From the NCBI GenBank assembly GCA_000611775.1, contig KK106987.1:1116001-1180000 (forward strand): DNA of 64,000 nt, in the 5' to 3' direction. The stretch is from Umbilicaria muhlenbergii (Eukaryota > Ascomycota > Lecanoromycetes > Umbilicariales > Umbilicariaceae). Below are positions 12,487 through 22,414 of the stretch, piece by piece; position 1 is the first letter of the stretch, and each line of letters starts with the position of its first letter. The notes under the pieces were generated by a model. It was given only the letters and a program-made list of their open reading frames with translations. It had not been told where the DNA came from and did not search any database. The position numbers and the translations under genes are program-made.

Positions 12487-13773
12487 ATGACTGCACTATC
12501 AAGACTAAAAAGTCTACAGTCACAGACAGTACTTTTCTCTAGGTCTCTCGGTAGTACGTCGACGGCAATGGCAGGGATGGATATCAATTCGAAATACCGC
12601 ATGCTGTCTGGGTATGAGATTCCATTGTTGGGTTACGGGGTATGTAAAAGAACTTCCTCGTGAATATTGTTTTGAGCTTCTGTAATATTTTTGACACTTT
12701 TGCTTCAGCATCTGATTAGTAAAGACGGGGTTGAAATGATACGCGCTAACATTTCCATCTAGGTTTACCAAACGTGAGATACAGCTTCGATGAAAGTGCT
12801 TGATGTAGGGCTCTGAAAGACAGCTAGACCTGCAAACGTAGCGGAAGAGGTAGTGCTTCATGCCTTCAAGACAGGCTATAGGCATGTATGTCTCTTCGTA
12901 CATACTGATTGTTAAGTTTACAAATTGATGTCCGACGCAGGTAGACTCGGCCAGGGCCTACCGCAACGAAGGACCTTGTTCGGATGCCATCAAGAACTCT
13001 GGTATTTCCCGGAGCGAGATCTTCTTTACCACCAAAGTGCCGCCCCGGTCCATGGGCTATGAGCAGACGAAGGCATCTATAGAATCGAGTTTCAAGCAGA
13101 CAGGGTTGGATTATATCGACCTGTACGATTTCTGAACCTGTATCAAGCAAAGTACGCTGATGAGGAATTTCCAGATATCTAATCCACGCTCCCTATGGCG
13201 GCAAAGAAGGCCGCAACGGCACTTGGCGCGCTCTAGTCGAAGCGCAACAAGCAGGCAAGATCCGCTCGTTGGGTGTATCGAACTACGGCGTCCATCATCT
13301 CGATGAACTCGAGGCGTACATCAAGGAGCTCGAGAGCCAGAATGGTAAGGGCAAGGGTGGCGAGATCAGCGTAGGGCAGTGGGAATTGCATCCCTGGCTC
13401 GGTCGTGCAGATATCGTCGAGTGGTGTCAGAAGCGAGGGGTGGTGCTAGAGGCCTATTGCCCGATTGTAAGAGGGAGTAGGTTCGATGATCCACTGTTGA
13501 AGTCGTTGGTGAAGAAGTATGGGAAGACTCCAGCGCAGGTGTTGATCAGGTGGAGTTTGCAGAAGGTATGTGGTATCAGAGAGGGCTTCAGGGGAGTCAT
13601 AGACTGACACGAGGTGCTAGGGGTTTGTTCCACTGCCGAAGTCCGTCACAAAATCGAGGATTGAGGAGAACGCGGATCTCTATGACTTCGAGCTCAGTCC
13701 AGAGGATATGAAGACGTTAGAGACGGGGGAATACTCTCCTTGCTCATGGGATCCGACCACTAGCAAAGATTGA
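12487..13773 (+). CDS. Aldo/keto reductase
   Basis: Six exons (12487-12639, 12763-12773, 12828-12885, 12941-13122, 13175-13565, 13621-13773) give 315 residues. The fold is the NAD(P)H-dependent TIM barrel that reduces aldehydes and ketones. The catalytic set is visible: Asp and Tyr in VDSARAYRNE, Lys in FFTTKVPPRS and His in YLIHAPYGG. The cofactor-binding end GFVPLPKSVTKSRIEEN is present. Exon 2 is only 11 nt and encodes VYQT with its neighbours. The first 28 residues before MAGMDI are Ser/Arg-rich, so the protein may carry a mitochondrial presequence or begin at the later ATG (12568). The physiological substrate is unknown. The gene is divergent from DOM34, with about 225 bp between the starts. 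Confidence 0.88.
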
Positions 13774-14482
13774 GCTGTGACTCCATTGTGTACCGTGTAC
13801 GACACAAGATCTTTGTTCTTTGCTCAACAAGAGTCACAAAACAATGCAAAGAACGTCACGTTCCACATGGAATCTAACGCACTTGACGCTGAAGGCAAAT
13901 AGAACTAACATAGAGCATATCAGATGAGATATAGCAATCAGTAACAGAAACAGATTATTAGAAACAGCAAGTCCAGCGGTACCATGGAATGATTATTATT
14001 AACGACAACATGTATAGAAGTGCACCACGTCTGTAAACCACCTTGACTACCAACTAGAAGCCCAGGCACATTACCCATACAACCCAACCACAGTAGCCCG
14101 GGCGCTTCCTGATGGGCAATGTACACGATGATTCACTGGGCTCAACATTGTCTTCCGGATGAAAACATTTGGTCGCTATCTGATAACACATGTGGACGCT
14201 GTTGCCTATCAATACCAACATCTCTTGCCCAACAATACCTTCTTCTCACAGCACAACTGTTACTCAAGCGTCAAAAGCGTCTGGAGATATCACTGTCTTT
14301 CTGTCTTTCTATAAGCCCTCCAGCAGCGTTGCTCACATACCGCGACAGTGACACCCTACCGCTTGAACGATTTAGCCACGCGCAGGGCAGTTGCTACCGA
14401 CGAACACATCCTCGGCTCACCTACCTCCTTCGACACACGTGCAGCATCCCCAACCTTCCCCCCATTCTACAACCCTTCCGCC
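13774..14482. other. Intergenic region
   Basis: No convincing gene was found. The stretch contains the 3' flank of the aldo/keto reductase and the leader of the next gene. The frame of that gene is open upstream to a GTG at 14348, but the first in-frame ATG is at 14483. Confidence 0.5.
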
Positions 14483-15571
14483 ATGGCACCGCCTCCTCCG
14501 CGCCATGCACCAACGACCCTCAAACAGGCCAAGAAGGCCTACAAGAAGGCGAGTGCCATCCCTCGTCTCTCCGAGGCCGAGCTGGCACGCATCCAGCGAC
14601 TCCAGGAGCGCGAGGAGAAGCATGAGCGGATGAGAGAGAGGGAGCGGAAGAGGCTCCTAAACAAGAAGAAGAGGGACGAGAAGATTGCGAAGGAGAAGGA
14701 GCTGAGGAAGAAGATGGGGTTGCCGGAGCCGGGCGCGCCGTACATTGGGCCAAGCCAAGTACGGATATCGCAGTTCGTGAAGGGTGGAAAGAAAGTTACC
14801 TTCGAACAGGCTGGCGCACAGGACAAGGAAGGAGATGAGGGGGAGGAGGATGAAGAGATGCCTTTGTCGGAACTCGACGAGGAGGTCCTCGCTGCACTAG
14901 CTTCTCCAGTCTCGGAGAAGTCGAAAACGCCGAGGAAACCCCTGCAGCGTCTCGATGGAAACCGTGCATTGTCGCAGGACACGAAAGGAAGAGCCTCGTC
15001 TCCAACGGCCGCGGTAGCCGCAGACGATGACTGGGCTTCCATGTTCGTCAGCAACACGCAGATACAGCGTGAGCTGTCTAGTGACGACGATGACGAAGAG
15101 GAAGACAGTGCACAAGCGGATGTGCCACAGCCTGCGCGGAAACAAACGCCCGCCTTGTCGAATCCCCCAGCGACCAACGAAGCCGATGACACTGCCGATC
15201 TGCTAGCACTCATCAGCACGCAGGACTTGGAGGACGCGGAAGGCTTCGACCAGTCGGTTCTCTCAGCCTCCACCCAGTATCCCGACTTCACGGAGGAGGA
15301 GTTACGGGAACTGGGGATGTCAGAGCGGCCGGCTTCGGCCTCGACCCATTACCCGGACTTCACGGAGGAGGAGTTACGGGAATTGGAGATGTCAGAGTCT
15401 TCGGTCTCAGCAACGGCCACCCGCACAGGGCCTCAGCAAGCAGCGAACCCCGCTCAAATGACTGCAGGGGAGACAGATCGCGGTGGCTCTCGTCTGGATG
15501 CTGGCACGACAAGCTTTGATATAGACGACTTCGAGCTGTCGACGCAGGATCTGCGGGAGCTGGGTGCTTGA
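14483..15571 (+). CDS. Charged coiled-coil protein with acidic C-terminal repeats, unknown function
   Basis: A single exon encodes 362 residues. ATG 14483 sits in a strong context (ccgccATGg). Residues about 20-80 form a very basic, probably coiled-coil helix (SEAELARIQRLQEREEKHER, then ERERKRLLNKKKRDEKIAKE). Next come a short conserved-looking patch (PGAPYIGPSQVRISQFVKGG) and a long acidic Ser-rich region (SSDDDDEEEDSAQ). Near the end a 24-residue unit containing YPDFTEEELRELGMSE is tandemly duplicated, and the last residues (ELSTQDLRELGA) resemble it again. Composition suggests a nuclear or nucleolar protein, but this is inference. The 250-codon frame on the opposite strand is a shadow. Confidence 0.72.
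   Translation: MAPPPPRHAPTTLKQAKKAYKKASAIPRLSEAELARIQRLQEREEKHERMRERERKRLLNKKKRDEKIAKEKELRKKMGLPEPGAPYIGPSQVRISQFVKGGKKVTFEQAGAQDKEGDEGEEDEEMPLSELDEEVLAALASPVSEKSKTPRKPLQRLDGNRALSQDTKGRASSPTAAVAADDDWASMFVSNTQIQRELSSDDDDEEEDSAQADVPQPARKQTPALSNPPATNEADDTADLLALISTQDLEDAEGFDQSVLSASTQYPDFTEEELRELGMSERPASASTHYPDFTEEELRELEMSESSVSATATRTGPQQAANPAQMTAGETDRGGSRLDAGTTSFDIDDFELSTQDLRELGA
15263..15406 (+). repeat. Tandem duplication of 72 bp inside the coding region
   Basis: Two adjacent 72-bp units, beginning at 15263 and 15335, encode two copies of a 24-residue acidic motif centred on YPDFTEEELREL. The copies differ mostly at synonymous sites, which suggests the motif is being kept. Confidence 0.8.
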
Positions 15572-16039
15572 AGCGTCCTGTGTCTCTGTGAAGGCCACCG
15601 TCTTTACTGTCTGTTCTTCTGTTGGTATTAGGGCGATTCATATAGACATTTTCGGGACTGGAGTTCGGTCATGGATGGGCATTTACGCGAGCATGGTAGG
15701 GGTGCATGTTACACGAATTCTGGCATGGGACTGGCGTCTAGGAAGATACCCCTGGGCGGCGACTTGGATTCTTGGATTCTTGGTTACACGTCTTAGAGAT
15801 TGGAGGATCATATGGACAAGGGATGAGCGCCACCTCCTCTCCTAGACTCGGAACGAGACTTAATATAAACTCAGTATCCACACTCCAAACCAGAAATCAC
15901 CACCGCTCATTTTTGTGATCTATGCCCAATGCTATATACCCAACCCACAAACTCCATCCATCCGAGCCTCCGTGCATGCAACCGCATCCATGCCTCCAAC
16001 CAAACTGGCCCCAATCCTCGTCCCCCCCCGGGGGGGTTT
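15572..16039. other. Convergent intergenic region
   Basis: This is the 3' flank of two converging genes. It has a C9/G-rich run at 16022-16036 and no recognisable gene. Confidence 0.5.
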
Positions 16040-16795
16040 TCACTTCAACGACCCCCTCCCCACCTCGTTCTTCCCGTCGAAAATCGTAAACTCCGCAGTA
16101 CCCCACACGTCCTGACTCTCCATATAATCCTCCAACGCGGCCAACGCCGCCCCCAACACCCCCCACGTCGTCTGGTGGTTATTCGAATTCGCCACATTCA
16201 GTATGAGGCCCCTTTCGCCATTCCCTATTACACCCCTGTTGTGTTAACCAACAAACGCAACCACCCCCCTCGGGCCAATTATCCGTACACCACTTCCCAC
16301 CTCACGCATTTTCGGGGATGATTTTACTTACACTGAAATACAGTAGTGGGGTTTGGGGGGTAGACTCCCAACACGGCGTCGCCGAGGCGCTGGATGCGGA
16401 CGTGGACGACGTCGATGATGGTGGCGAGCATGCTGCTGAGGAAGACGCCGGGGATGGGGCGGCCGATGGAGAGGATGATGTAGGTTTTGCTGCTGGGGGC
16501 GCACCAGAGGATCGTGCTGGTGGATTTGCGGGGGTGGAGCGACGGAGGAGTAGGAGGGCGGGAGGGAAGGCGGGTTAGGAGGCTGTTGGGGGGGGGTTGA
16601 GGTTAGTTTGGGGTGGAGAGGGGAGGGGGCGGGGAGGTGAACGCACGTTCCTACTCTGGTAGTGGGGGCATTGGTGCAGTATTGGCTGCGGGGGAATAGT
16701 GACGGCGGTAGAGTGGTGGAGAGTGGGATTGCGAAAATAGCGGGGGTGAAGAAACTGGTTAGGGCTAGGGTAATCGATAGGGTGGGGACGCGCAT
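16040..16795 (-). CDS. Secreted protein of unknown function, probable frame break
   Basis: Three exons can be traced: 16647-16795, 16332-16582 and 16040-16235. Exon 1 from ATG 16795 encodes a signal peptide (MRVPTLSITLALTSFFTPAI, then FAIPLS). Exon 2 encodes a well-formed segment (STSTILWCAPSSKTYIILS, then IGRPIPGVFLSSMLATIIDV). Exon 3 encodes a good globular C-terminus (ERGLILNVANSNNHQTTWG, then EDYMESQDVWGTAEFTIFDG). The exon 1/2 join keeps phase. The obvious donor after exon 2 leaves phase 1, while exon 3 needs phase 2, so the straightforward join meets a stop at once. A one-base difference in the C-run at about 16360-16374 would reconcile them. This is either a recent pseudogene, a sequencing error or a missed splice. 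The family was not recognised. Confidence 0.5.
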
Positions 16796-17235
16796 GATGA
16801 TTGTGCTCAAGGTAATGGTGAGTAGGACAAAGTTAAGGCAAGGTACGAGATACAGGGTTATTATACTTTCGGTCTTGTGTAACTCAATGGTGGACCTGCA
16901 GGCACGGGGGGTTTCGTCGGCAGAGGCGGCTGTCGCGAATGTTTCGCGAGTATGGATTGTGGGGGAATGTGGAGTGGGCGTTTCAAGGCAGATGATGGGT
17001 GGGGATGGTGAGTGGGATTGCGGAACTGTGGCTGGTGCTTCAATTGAGGACCTCTCCTTGAAGGAGCAGTACGCCGTCGTTTGGTACCCGTGTAGAAAAC
17101 TTCAACCATGTCATCTCCGAGTAGAACATTCGTGCCTCGCCCCGTCATCGCATTCCCATATTATCAGGTGTCGTGGTCGCCGTCATCTGGGAAAATCTGT
17201 CACTTTTGAGTTGTTACCACTCTCTCAAGGAGAAC

Positions 17236-17808
17236 TCACCCTGGTGCCCTCCGTCTTCCCTGGAAAAGCCTCGTCCAGCAGGGATGACACAACGGGCTCT
17301 TGTTTTCCCTCACGCTCATGGTTGTTCTTACGCTCCTCCTCCTTCTTCTCGCACTCCGCTTTCTCACCGGGTACATGTTAGTCTCCCACAGAACGTCCAT
17401 CCGGTGCATATTTGAGCCCCGCGGAAACAAGTTATAACAACCCTGACACCCCGACATCTCCACTCCATCCCTAAAGAACCCTGCAATATTGAGATGGTAA
17501 ATACCACACGTGATGCAATGCGGCGTGTCCCTTCTCTTTATTCTCATGGTGTCGTCGAAACAGTCGCGAGGACGCAGGCGCTTGCAATAGGTGCAAACGA
17601 AGCTGAGGATCTTCTTGGAGGGCAGTCGAGTTTTTCTCTCGTAGCGGAGGTGGTAGAGGACCGATTCAGCTGGATTAAGGTGGGGGAGGTTGTCGCGGGT
17701 CGCCCAGAGGACCTTCGAGGCTGAACGAAAGGACGCATGGTCCACAGGATGTAGCATATCGGTGACCATGCGCATTAGCTCCGGGGGAAGCGTGAGGATG
17801 TTAGCCAT
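17236..17808 (-). CDS. F-box-like protein with four CxxC pairs
   Basis: The single frame from ATG 17808 gives 190 residues. It begins MANILTLPPELMRMVTDMLH, a typical F-box (LPPEL...), which would recruit Skp1-cullin ubiquitin ligase. Four CxxC pairs follow (CTYC, CITC, CQGC, CHPC), as in fungal F-box proteins with a zinc-ribbon-like tail, and a cluster of Arg residues (KRSARRRRRS) lies between them. The last codons coincide with a GTGAGT donor (17242 downwards), so a short 3' exon beyond an acceptor near 17192 is likely. That exon would add about 17 residues. The substrate is unknown. Confidence 0.7.
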   Translation of the reverse strand: MANILTLPPELMRMVTDMLHPVDHASFRSASKVLWATRDNLPHLNPAESVLYHLRYERKTRLPSKKILSFVCTYCKRLRPRDCFDDTMRIKRRDTPHCITCGIYHLNIAGFFRDGVEMSGCQGCYNLFPRGSNMHRMDVLWETNMYPVRKRSARRRRRSVRTTMSVRENKSPLCHPCWTRLFQGRRRAPG

Positions 17809-18700
17809 GATTCTTGCCAGCGGGCTTAATCTGAAAGTCAAGTGTTATGGTTTAATATCTTAGAGGAGATCTACCACAAATACATGTGGAAGTTCTGCGG
17901 TATTCTGGACAGAACCATCAGCACACGTGATCATACATGAGGTTTCTCTTTGCGACTTACCCCGACGAAAACTTGATCACTTCGAATTTGATCTGACAAG
18001 AAGCAATTCGCGTCGAAAAGAATGTGGAGTAGCAGCGCGCCGATTTCTTCCAACGTCCTTAAACGAGCCCAAGGGGTTAGTATAGTCGCCACGCCGATTA
18101 GCCCGCTGGACGAAGATCCCTAATGATACTTGAGATCTTGTGTTCAATTAGGACATCTGGATTCCCTTGGAAGGCCACGTCCGTCGAGAGCGGGAGGTAA
18201 AAAGATGATTCATGACTCCAGAAATTTGCCCTCAGTGTGATTGTCTAACGCAAAAGAAGCATGTGTCATGGCTGCCCTTATACCTGAAAGCTACTTTCGT
18301 TCCAGATACCGCCTGTAAACCAGGTTTTACTCCTCTGTTAGCGACGAATGTCATCGGAACTATTTAGAATGCTCAAGTTCTCTGAAGACCTTGAGAAACT
18401 GGACTGAATATGGTGAAACTAGTCCTTTAATCTAGACTTTCGGGACCGAGGGCTCCTCCGTCACTGAAGAAGAGCGAAAAGGCTTTCTGAAGCGACCTTA
18501 CCATATGGCAGTATCTCCGCCTGGTGTTCAATTGAGTTAGCTGATAGACCCATAATTCCTGTGTCTAGCGCTTGGCGCTGCAGATCAGAACGCGGTGCTT
18601 GTGCAAACAGCTTTCTTGTTGGATTCTAGTACAACTCAAAAGCCATAGCAGAAGATGCTAGAGAAGCACGATCCGATACCAACACGCCTAAATGTTTTGT
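17809..18700. other. 0.9-kb intergenic region
   Basis: No gene or RNA was recognised. The region lies upstream of the F-box gene and downstream of RPS19 (both minus strand). Confidence 0.5.
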
Positions 18701-19568
18701 CTACTCTTCTTCCTCGCCATCAGCCTCGATCGTAGTTTGTGCAATACCTACACATCCCAAAGGTTAGTCCGTGTTCCTGAATCCCCGACGTTCCCATGTC
18801 TCCGCCTTTCCTGAATAGCCAAGAACAGAGGACCAAAACTCACGATCCAAATCCCGCTGCCCACTCTGCGTAATTCTCCGTCCACCCTTCTCCTCGTCTT
18901 GCTCCAGAACACCAATCTTCTCCAACGCCTGCATCACCTTACGATCTACTGAGCCGCTGGCATCGACATGATGTGAGGGGCGCGAGCCACGGTTCTTTGT
19001 GCTACCATGTGCTTTTCGTAGACGACCGACACCCACGGTTTTGCGGAGATAGACGTGGCGAGCTACGGCAGCGGCGCGGGTGTAGAACCTGTGTTGAGTA
19101 TTCGAATTAGCCTGGAGGATCGGTGAAGTGGAAGGAGCTAAGGACGGCGGACCAGTCGATGGATTGAGGTGGAAGTTCTTTTGAGTGGGATGTCTTGACG
19201 GTGTCGACCCAACCTATAGTGTGGAAAACACATGTCAGCTTTCGCTGGTCGATGTCCTCCTATTGATGCTATGTAGCTTGGATGCAATAACGAACCTGGG
19301 ATTGGGAGTTTTCCTTGTCTCTTCAAGAAAGCGGAGTATGCGACGATGAATTTCTGCGCCTATTGATTGCCATCCCAAACATCAGCTTACGCTCTGCACG
19401 GTCATCCTATCCGTCGTCCTCGTTCTCCTCCAATTGTCGCTTTGCCAGAAGTCCAGGTTGGACACCCGTCTCTTTCCACTGCGCTCCCGGCTCCAGGCCG
19501 TCGTCATTTGTAGGGAGACATAGAGGGCTTACGTCGACATCGCGGACACTGACACCACCTCCGGCCAT
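18701..19568 (-). CDS. RPS19: 40S ribosomal protein S19 (eS19)
   Basis: Five exons (19533-19568, 19296-19359, 19153-19213, 18844-19088, 18701-18747) give 150 residues, close to the 144 of yeast Rps19. The conserved path is easy to follow: MAGGGVSVRDVD, AQKFIVAYSAFLKRQGKLPI, WVDTVKTSHSKELPP, FYTRAAAVARHVYLRKTVG, RKVMQALEKIGVLEQDE and RRITQSGQRDLDRIAQ. The protein acts in the head of the small subunit and is needed for late 18S rRNA maturation. The first coding exon is only 36 nt, and introns of 173, 82, 64 and 96 nt follow, a usual pattern for ribosomal protein genes. The intron at 19089-19152 has an atypical donor (GTCCGC), yet it preserves the invariant DWFYTR junction. Confidence 0.95.
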
Positions 19569-20083
19569 GATTGCGGTATTGAATCACAGCAGCTAGGTTT
19601 TCCGGGTTGTCGTCGTTGAGTCGTGGTCGCTGTGATGTATCGATCTCGAAATTCGTGAAAGTCGCGATTCTGTGCGTTCGCTTAACCTTATCCGTCCTAG
19701 TGGAGCTCTGTAGCCCTGTGCTAATCTTCCGCCAGGATTTCCCAAACCAGTACGAGTATTCACTCTATCGACTCAATTAATGTCGTCTTCAGGATACTGC
19801 GAGAGAGGTGTCTCGCTCTATGCCTGATATTAGGTGCGGCAGTTGATACTCACTTGATCAGACAGGTTATTGCTAAGGAAGTGTGAGATCCAGTGGGAGT
19901 GTGTAGTTGCATTTCAACACTAGCATACCAATAAAGTAGTCCGTGAGCCCGTCTTCTAATCTTGCTAGACTACAATTCTACCCATGATGAGCAAGGCCAG
20001 TCCTCAAGACAATGCCACAAAGAACCCCTCCTTTTTCATGCCAACGCCCCTTAATACTGACAGCGAAAGTCCCAACAAGGCCG
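19569..20083. other. RPS19 promoter region
   Basis: This is upstream DNA of RPS19 and the 3' flank of the hydrolase-phosphatase gene (both minus strand). No gene was seen and no specific regulatory motif could be assigned with confidence. Confidence 0.45.
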
Positions 20084-22414
20084 TTAAAACGTAGGCGCTC
20101 TCTTCAGCCCGGTGCAATATCTAACAAACAGGGTGCTAATAAAATGGTCATGTCTAATTCCTGGATACCTTTGCGTCTTGAATTCATCAATGGCTTGTTG
20201 AACGCCATAACCCTCCTTTTCAATAAGATAACAACAAATGAAGAATCCTGTACGGTTGAAGCCATAATGGCAATGAACGCCTATCAGAGGATGGTCCTCG
20301 CTATCCGCTAGCAACGAAGGACCTTCACGCAGTCGGTCCACCAGACTGATGAAATCCTTCACTTCTTCGACAGTCGGCGGGATCTTAGACACCGTGGGAA
20401 ATTTGTGGTACTCAATGCCTCCTTTCTCCAGGCCCTTAGGGTCATACACCGGGCTTTCGTGACTAATATCAATGACAGCCTTGATCTTCCCCTTCCAGTC
20501 GCGGACGAAGATGGCTGGTGAGTGTGTATTGTCGATTTCACGCAGGGTTTTCAGAGCCCTGAAAACGCCGGCGATTGGTTCCGAAACCGGACGTACTGCC
20601 TGCCATTTGGCAAGGTTTTTAACATCCCATTTCCCTTCGGTGGAGAGATATTGAAGCTGCCATCCGAGCGATAATCGGCTGTCGATGTGATCGGCAAGGA
20701 AGGCCTGAATTAGCCCAGCCAGAGTACGGTAGGTAGCATGATCGTAGAGAAGTGCATGAGACGCTGGAGCTGGCAATATGCTCGTCTTTAGGACTCGGTG
20801 CTTTTTCGAAGATTGTACGACACTATCATTGCTTCCCTCCAACGCTGTAGTATCCTTACCTTCTAACAACGTCGTCTCTGTATTAGACTTGCCGAGACCG
20901 AATTTTTCGTCGTGGCTAGAGTGGCCTAGCGGCTCTCTCTTCGCAACATCAACCCCCGGAGCCGCAGATTGAGGCAACGCATTGCTCCCCTCCGGAGATG
21001 GCATAAGATTGGGCTTGCTGAGCTTGCCTAAAAGTCGGCCGATGATTTCAATCTCTTCCGGTTTGGTGATATTATCCGCTTCACCAGCCACCAGAAACAA
21101 TGGCACCGTAAGGCTAGCCCAGACTTCGGGACCAGGCAAGCCTCCTACTGGGTTACCGCTTGCGTCTGCGACCGGCAATGCACCCCAGGCCATTCTCCGC
21201 CACACGGCAGTTTGGCTTTGCTCGTTAAACCTCTCCTGCAGTTTCTTCGTTTCGATATCCGCATCAGATCCAACGAAGCGGCTGACACTTACACTCTCAG
21301 GACCCCCTCGACGGTCCCATCTTCGCCAAAGATCAAAGATCGGCGTCGGTACTTGTAGTAACTTCCGGTAAGTGGTAACTTGCTTTCCGGATGGCGGAGA
21401 AGCCCTCGGACAGATAGCAATGATGCCAAGAAGTTTAAATGAGTATCTCTTAACGACCGGTGACTTCCTTGAAGCTATCAAAGCTGAGAACGAACATCCC
21501 ATACTATGGCCGATAAGCACCACACCCTGATGACTGTCTCGATCATGGTGCTGATCAATGACGACGCATAGCAGTTCGACTAGGACATCGGTGGAATATG
21601 CGGTCCATATTTTTGGCGCGAATTCGGAAAGACCACATCCTGGTAAGTCAATTCCCAAACAGGGAGCGACATTGACCAAGCTTGTCAAAAGCGGGTGAAA
21701 CTGAGCCATAGAGCCTCCAAGACCATGTATGAAGACAAGGAGGGGGAGTGGTGTGGGCTTGTTTGGCAGCTTGTCCGCTTGAGGGTGTGGCCGATAGAAG
21801 GTTCTTATGGAAGGATAGGTGACAGAGGAGGTGATGTACGGTTTGTATGTCGAGTGCTTTCTCAGTAGACCAGGATCGGTAGAATTTGCATCTGCAGAAC
21901 ATCAGTGAGCGGTCTCTAATTTCTTGTGGAATAGAGCTCCAGTGGTTGGACCCGAGCTTCCAAACTTGACCAGCCCCTACTCACCTGATGTGGAAGTCTC
22001 CTCAGCAGCGTTATATGATGCTGCGGCACTTTCGTGACTATGGCGACCTTCGTGATATGAAGCCATGGAATCTTTCAGGTCCTGTTGCCCAGCGATTTGC
22101 CGTCGGTTCTTCCAGAGACGCAGCGCCTGCAACAATGTGCAGGCCGCCAGCAGTTGCACCATGTCCCAGATTCCCAATTGGTCATGTATGATTCGGAGAA
22201 AGCGCTGCTGCAGTGGAGTTGTGACGAAGTCGCACCAGTACACCAGTGTTTCCGGCAGTAGTCTCAGACTAGGTCCCCGAAGCTGCTCAAAGTACTTCAC
22301 CACACCGGCTGACGCAGTCCCTATGAGCGAGCCATCTGCTCGAACACACCCAGCGAGAGCTCCAAGGAAATAAAGCAGTAAGGTAGAGCCCAGAAAGTAA
22401 GGCCATGTCGCCAT
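20084..22414 (-). CDS. Membrane-anchored alpha/beta-hydrolase fused to a tyrosine/dual-specificity phosphatase
   Basis: Two exons (21985-22414 and 20084-21891) encode 745 residues. Residues 4-22 form an N-terminal hydrophobic anchor (WPYFLGSTLLLYFLGALAG). An alpha/beta-hydrolase domain follows from about 190 to 530, with the oxyanion loop FIHGLGGS, the nucleophile elbow VLIGHSMG (Ser273), an acid candidate in GEADNITKPEE and a His in PAPASHALLYD. A low-complexity insert lies between the last two. Residues about 570-745 form a cysteine phosphatase domain with the P-loop HCHYGFNRTG (Cys684, Arg690) and KAVIDISHESPVYDP, similar to capping-enzyme/dual-specificity phosphatases. All catalytic residues are present in both halves. 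The two enzymes lie in one uninterrupted exon, so this is not a join across genes. Substrates are unknown; a lipid or phospho-lipid substrate is one guess. ATG 22414 is the first in-frame ATG. Confidence 0.85.

Noticed and set aside
626-13773. A secondary-metabolite cluster from the DUF1772, amine oxidase and aldo/keto reductase genes
   Set aside because: No core synthase is present and housekeeping genes (ERD2, DOM34) are interspersed.
14539-15291. 250-codon minus-strand frame
   Set aside because: Antisense shadow of the charged coiled-coil gene; its Ser/Ala runs mirror the acidic codons.
19360-19532. snoRNA in RPS19 intron 1
   Set aside because: A weak C-box-like TGACGA and a CTGA are present, but spacing and terminal stem do not fit a C/D box snoRNA.
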